From: JBGCFO01 sp045106955
Lineage (GTDB): Bacteria; Pseudomonadota; Alphaproteobacteria; Rickettsiales; Rickettsiaceae
DNA: 7,757 bases
Direction of reading: 5' to 3'
NCBI GenBank assembly: GCA_045106955.1
Contig: JBGCFO010000011.1
Coordinates: forward strand, 1-7,757
Of the stretch, positions 5,435 through 7,757 are shown piece by piece (position 1 is the first letter of the stretch; each line of letters starts with the position of its first letter). Made by a program: the position numbers and the translations under genes. The notes beneath the pieces were generated by a model that was given only the letters and a program-made list of their open reading frames with translations, searched no databases and was not told where the DNA came from.

Positions 5435-6223
5435 CTATATTTTCACTTTATTATCATCTGGAAGCATGGGCTCGCCTCTAAAATTAATTGCGTTATAGAA
5501 TTTATTGCAGCAAGTATGAAGTTGTTTATCACATCCAGGAATTAATGTAATTTGATTATATTTAAGAATATCAAATGATATCTGTTTTTTGGTTTCTATG
5601 ATATTTTCAAAATGGTTGATAATACGCTCGCAAAAATTAATTTCTTCTATAATGGCCTCTCCTTGAACGAAATAACCATTTGCTTGATCTATATTGTCAA
5701 TAGTAATTGAATTGTTCTCAATTGAGATAATATCATAAGTTTTAGCATACAGATATTTATCTATTTTACATTTATTGTCACCAAAGTTTGCTCTACAAGT
5801 TTTGCTAATAGTTTTTATTATTGATTGATTATATTTGCTTTTCTCTGATGCGAGATGTAATTCAAAATTTAAATCGTATCGTACAATGTTTTTGCAATAG
5901 TAATGAATAAAATGATATAATTTGTCATTAATGTATACATATATTGTAACCTGGGCATTATCTAAGTCATAATGTTTATGTATGCCATTATCTTCAAATA
6001 CGCCAGTTAAGATTACTTCGTTTTGAGCAGAGTCATTAAACCTTGCTTTGCTGATTAATATACCAGAATATGTTTGATAAATATTGCCATCAACTGCAAT
6101 TTGTTTGTTGGATGAAGTGAGAAATATCTTACGTTTATCTTGCAATGTAAAATCAAAGCAATAAGTGTATTGTGAAGCATTTTTAATAATTTGATGCATT
6201 TCTTTCTGAGAGATATTTTGCAT
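5435..6223 (-). CDS. GTA/phage tail hub protein, DUF2163 (g13-like)
   Basis: This 262-residue protein matches the DUF2163/phage BR0599 family (TIGR02218), the hub protein (gene 13) of Rhodobacter-type gene transfer agents, which forms part of the tail tip. The N-terminal part holds a beta-rich domain. The family's C-terminal signatures are clear: SKTCRANFGDNKCKID (140-155) and GCDKQLHTCCNKFYNAINFR (230-249), followed by GEPMLPDDN. Cysteines 143, 152, 231 and 238 lie at the conserved positions; by analogy with lambda tail-tip protein L they may bind an iron-sulfur cluster, which is inference. The protein ends soon after the last motif. The ATG lies 4 bases after the stop of the g12-like gene, so the two are translationally linked. 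It is the last gene of the block; no g14 (peptidase) or g15 homologue follows. The frame is intact despite strong AT bias. Confidence 0.88.
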   Translation of the reverse strand: MQNISQKEMHQIIKNASQYTYCFDFTLQDKRKIFLTSSNKQIAVDGNIYQTYSGILISKARFNDSAQNEVILTGVFEDNGIHKHYDLDNAQVTIYVYINDKLYHFIHYYCKNIVRYDLNFELHLASEKSKYNQSIIKTISKTCRANFGDNKCKIDKYLYAKTYDIISIENNSITIDNIDQANGYFVQGEAIIEEINFCERIINHFENIIETKKQISFDILKYNQITLIPGCDKQLHTCCNKFYNAINFRGEPMLPDDNKVKI

Positions 6224-6227
6224 AATT

Positions 6228-6827
6228 CTAATTGTTTGTTTCTATTAACTTAATTGTAGATAATGCAATTGATCCATTGTCTGTGTAGTTATAGTCAAAG
6301 CTATCTTGAGCAAATCTAACAATTGTATCAAATTGACATGTTACAGAGAGGGTATGTTCTTGCATTAATGCGTGATCAAGTGAAATTACTCCATTATCAT
6401 AATTAATTAGCGCATCATTTATTACATGGTTGTTAATACATAATTCAACTGTATCTCTTATTGGCTTAGTTATGTTACGTTGATAACAAGATATTGGATC
6501 ATCATATTGTTTAAATATTTGAAATTCATTTGATTTATCGTCTCCGATTGCAATTATTTGCCTATTAATTTGAAAATCCCCATAATCTTTAAAGCGAAAT
6601 GCAAAGTATGAACCATGTCTTGCACGAAAAAAATTATTAAAATGTTGGAATTGCTCTAAGCTAAGCATACAATCTTGAATTATATAGATATGCTTAGCTC
6701 GATTATTATATGAATAACGCACTTCTCTTCCAGAAAGAGTTTGTATGTAGTTATTATCAAATTCTACTCTAGCAATGGCAAAAGATTCAATCCATTGCGG
6801 TAAATTTATGTTATGAAAATCCATCAT
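6228..6827 (-). CDS. GTA/phage distal tail protein, DUF2460 (g12-like)
   Basis: The 199-residue product belongs to the DUF2460 family (TIGR02217; usually about 210 residues), gene 12 of the Rhodobacter-type GTA cluster, which joins the tail tube to the tip. The start MMDFHNINLP is typical of the family. SGRE is at 32-35, and the most telling stretches are FFRARHG (66-72) with FRFKDYGDF (77-85), then ITKPIRDTVEL (119-129), the NGVISLD turn (145-151) and CQFDTIVRF (164-172). All match the family order. The start codon (CAT at 6825-6827) lies one base beyond the stop of the g8-like gene, so translation is coupled. In a canonical cluster g9, g10 and g11 would come between them; none is present. 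I am confident of the family. Whether it builds GTA or phage tails is inferred from context. Confidence 0.9.
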   Translation of the reverse strand: MMDFHNINLPQWIESFAIARVEFDNNYIQTLSGREVRYSYNNRAKHIYIIQDCMLSLEQFQHFNNFFRARHGSYFAFRFKDYGDFQINRQIIAIGDDKSNEFQIFKQYDDPISCYQRNITKPIRDTVELCINNHVINDALINYDNGVISLDHALMQEHTLSVTCQFDTIVRFAQDSFDYNYTDNGSIALSTIKLIETNN

Positions 6828-6828
6828 A

Positions 6829-7245
6829 TTAAAATTGATTTTTTATTGCACTAATTAATGTTCTATAGTGTATTGATAATTTTGATGTAATAAGATCTTT
6901 GCCACGCTCAAAGTTAATAGATTGATCTTTAATTCCATGTATTTGATATGCATCGTCTCGACATCCTTCAATCGTAATTGTATTGAGTATTTGATTAGCA
7001 ATTTGCATTAACGATATTTGATTTTTATCTTTTGCAAATACACATATATCAAATTCTAATTTGCACAATATATAATCAAATTTATTGGCATACTGGCTGT
7101 TTAATATATTTATCAATATAAATGGGTATTTTCCATCTTGAATAACAGATAAATATATTCGATTTACTGTTTTGCTTAAATTACTATCTTGAAGTAGTAA
7201 GTTATATAAAGCAATTTGGAACTTACATGTGATATCGTATGACAT
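6829..7245 (-). CDS. GTA/phage tail terminator-like protein, DUF3168 (g8-like)
   Basis: The 138-residue product fits the DUF3168 family, which in Rhodobacter-type GTAs is gene 8, the tail terminator that caps the tail tube at the head end. The family pattern runs through it: an N-terminal helix FQIALYNLLLQDSNLSKTV (9-27), the RIYLSVIQDGKYPFILINIL strand pair (29-48), a KLEFDICVFAKDKNQISLMQ segment (62-81) where members have a conserved beta strand followed by a helix, and a last strand SKLSIHYRTLI. Sequence identity is low, as is normal for the family, so position between g7-like and g12-like genes is important support. The ATG lies 15 bases after the g7-like stop, with no strong Shine-Dalgarno. 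The stop is followed after one base by the g12-like ATG. Confidence 0.78.
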   Translation of the reverse strand: MSYDITCKFQIALYNLLLQDSNLSKTVNRIYLSVIQDGKYPFILINILNSQYANKFDYILCKLEFDICVFAKDKNQISLMQIANQILNTITIEGCRDDAYQIHGIKDQSINFERGKDLITSKLSIHYRTLISAIKNQF

Positions 7246-7260
7246 AATAATCTGCTTACT

Positions 7261-7614
7261 TTACGTTGTAATTTCTAGCGCTATTATAAATAGCAATCTA
7301 TCTTGTTCTTTATGATTTATGATTTTTTGTAATTTAAATATTCTATCTTTAAATAAAATACGCATATCTGTTGTTACATTTTCAATAAATCGTATTTTAA
7401 ATAAAAATAATGCGTTGGAAATAACATTCCCGAAATTCAAATTCTCTAGCATATTAAAACTAGATTCATTTATTTGATTGATACTAGCAAAGCTCCAAAA
7501 TTTTTCACTCCATTCTTCTTGATGCGTTTCTACGTCTGTTATATTTTCTAAAAAGCAAATTTTATGCCTAAGAGTTTTTGCGAGTTGCTTTTGTATATTA
7601 CGTTGCTTATTCAT
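7261..7614 (-). CDS. GTA/phage head-tail adaptor (g7-like, Phage_H_T_join type)
   Basis: The 117-residue product resembles the phage head-tail joining family (SPP1 gp16 type), gene 7 (stopper) in Rhodobacter-type GTAs, which links the head portal ring to the tail. It has the family's LRHKICFLE start (15-23), EEWSEKFWSFASI (33-45), where members have a Trp-rich segment, and the C-terminal KIRFIENVTTDMRILFKDRI (73-92) and FKLQKIINHKEQDRLLFIIA (93-112), a strong match to the family's Arg-strand, mRv.yd, I..V.n.d.r pattern. The ATG at 7612-7614 is the only good start; no clear Shine-Dalgarno or promoter is visible in the 33 bases before the insertion sequence. It is the first gene of the block in this window; the head genes (portal, protease, capsid, g6) that would normally precede it are not visible. 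Confidence 0.75.
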   Translation of the reverse strand: MNKQRNIQKQLAKTLRHKICFLENITDVETHQEEWSEKFWSFASINQINESSFNMLENLNFGNVISNALFLFKIRFIENVTTDMRILFKDRIFKLQKIINHKEQDRLLFIIALEITT

Positions 7615-7670
7615 ATTAATGCGAATTTAGGATAAGAAAACTATAAAACCCAGTTTGCAAAAGGAATAGC

Positions 7671-7710
7671 GAGGAGTTAAAATTATTTTTTTAACTAAAA
7701 ACCACTCCTC
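7671..7710 (+). repeat. Nested inverted repeat directly before the transposase start
   Basis: GAGGAGT (7671-7677) and ACTCCTC (7704-7710) are perfect 7-base arms; inside them AGTTAAAA (7675-7682) and TTTTAACT (7689-7696) form an alternative 8-bp hairpin. The two stems share bases and cannot form fully together. The right arm touches the ATG at 7711. The only Shine-Dalgarno-like sequence, GAGGAG, lies in the left arm, 35 bases from the ATG. Such structures at IS ends can block expression of the transposase from outside transcripts; that role here is inferred. Confidence 0.5.
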
Positions 7711-7757
7711 ATGAAAAAATGTATCACAACTTTATATTGCCTCATAGATGATTTTTG
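7711..7757 (+). CDS. N-terminus of an IS transposase (IS982-like), cut by the window edge
   Basis: Only the first 15 complete codons are visible: MKKCITTLYCLIDDF. The LYCLIDDF core is typical of the start of IS982-family DDE transposases, in which the short N-terminal helix is well conserved. The catalytic residues lie outside the window, so it is not possible to say whether the transposase is intact. The ATG directly follows the inverted repeat at 7671-7710. Confidence 0.5.
   Translation, partial: MKKCITTLYCLIDDF

Larger units (their letters stand above)
7648..7757 (+). mobile_element. Left end of an IS982-like insertion sequence, cut by the window edge
   Basis: A terminal sequence ACCCAGTTTGCAAAAGGAAT begins at 7648, and 63 bases later a transposase reading frame opens. 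ACCC ends and a transposase beginning with YCLIDDF-like residues are features of the IS982 family as I know it. The other end and any target duplication are outside the window, so the boundary rests on one end only. The element begins 34 bases upstream of the g7-like start codon and points away from it. Confidence 0.55.

Overview
The window comes from an AT-rich alphaproteobacterial genome, most likely an obligate intracellular member of the Rickettsiales or a relative. Four things point there: the low GC of most genes (14 of 60 bases in 1141-1200), a tRNA-Ala(TGC) that stands alone instead of inside an rRNA operon, a small lipoprotein carrying the alphaproteobacterial DUF3035/BamF signature, and a block of genes resembling the Rhodobacter-type gene transfer agent (GTA) tail cluster. 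The species cannot be fixed from the sequence alone.

Layout, left to right. Bases 1-489 hold the 3' end of an unrecognised, comparatively GC-rich gene. Converging on it is an SpoU/TrmH-type rRNA ribose methyltransferase (rlmB-like, 536-1321, minus), whose last codons contain a perfect 15-bp-arm hairpin. Next comes a plus-strand housekeeping stretch: promoter and tRNA-Asp(GTC), dUTPase (dut), promoter and tRNA-Ala(TGC), and the small BamF-like lipoprotein. Bases 2690-3704 look decayed: a minus-strand membrane-protein reading frame that runs on past any usable start codon, and a plus-strand two-frame remnant. After it, yadG-yadH encode a two-gene ABC-2 type exporter (ATPase plus permease).

From 7614 back to 5435, on the minus strand, four tightly packed genes match GTA/siphophage head-to-tail and tail-tip proteins: head-tail adaptor (g7-like), DUF3168 tail terminator (g8-like), DUF2460 distal tail protein (g12-like) and DUF2163 hub protein (g13-like). 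The major tail protein, chaperone and tape-measure genes that separate g8 from g12 in the canonical GTA cluster are absent here; the g8-like stop and g12-like start are 1 base apart. The right edge holds the left end of an insertion sequence (ACCC terminus at 7648, transposase start at 7711) placed just upstream of the g7-like gene.

The exporter and the GTA block converge with only 7 bases between their stop codons. I see no defence system, CRISPR array or clearly new pathway. The most interesting points are the compacted yet intact GTA block beside an IS, the hairpin inside the methyltransferase gene, the startless frame at 2716-3333, and a hairpin resembling the tRNA-Asp anticodon arm next to the dut promoter.
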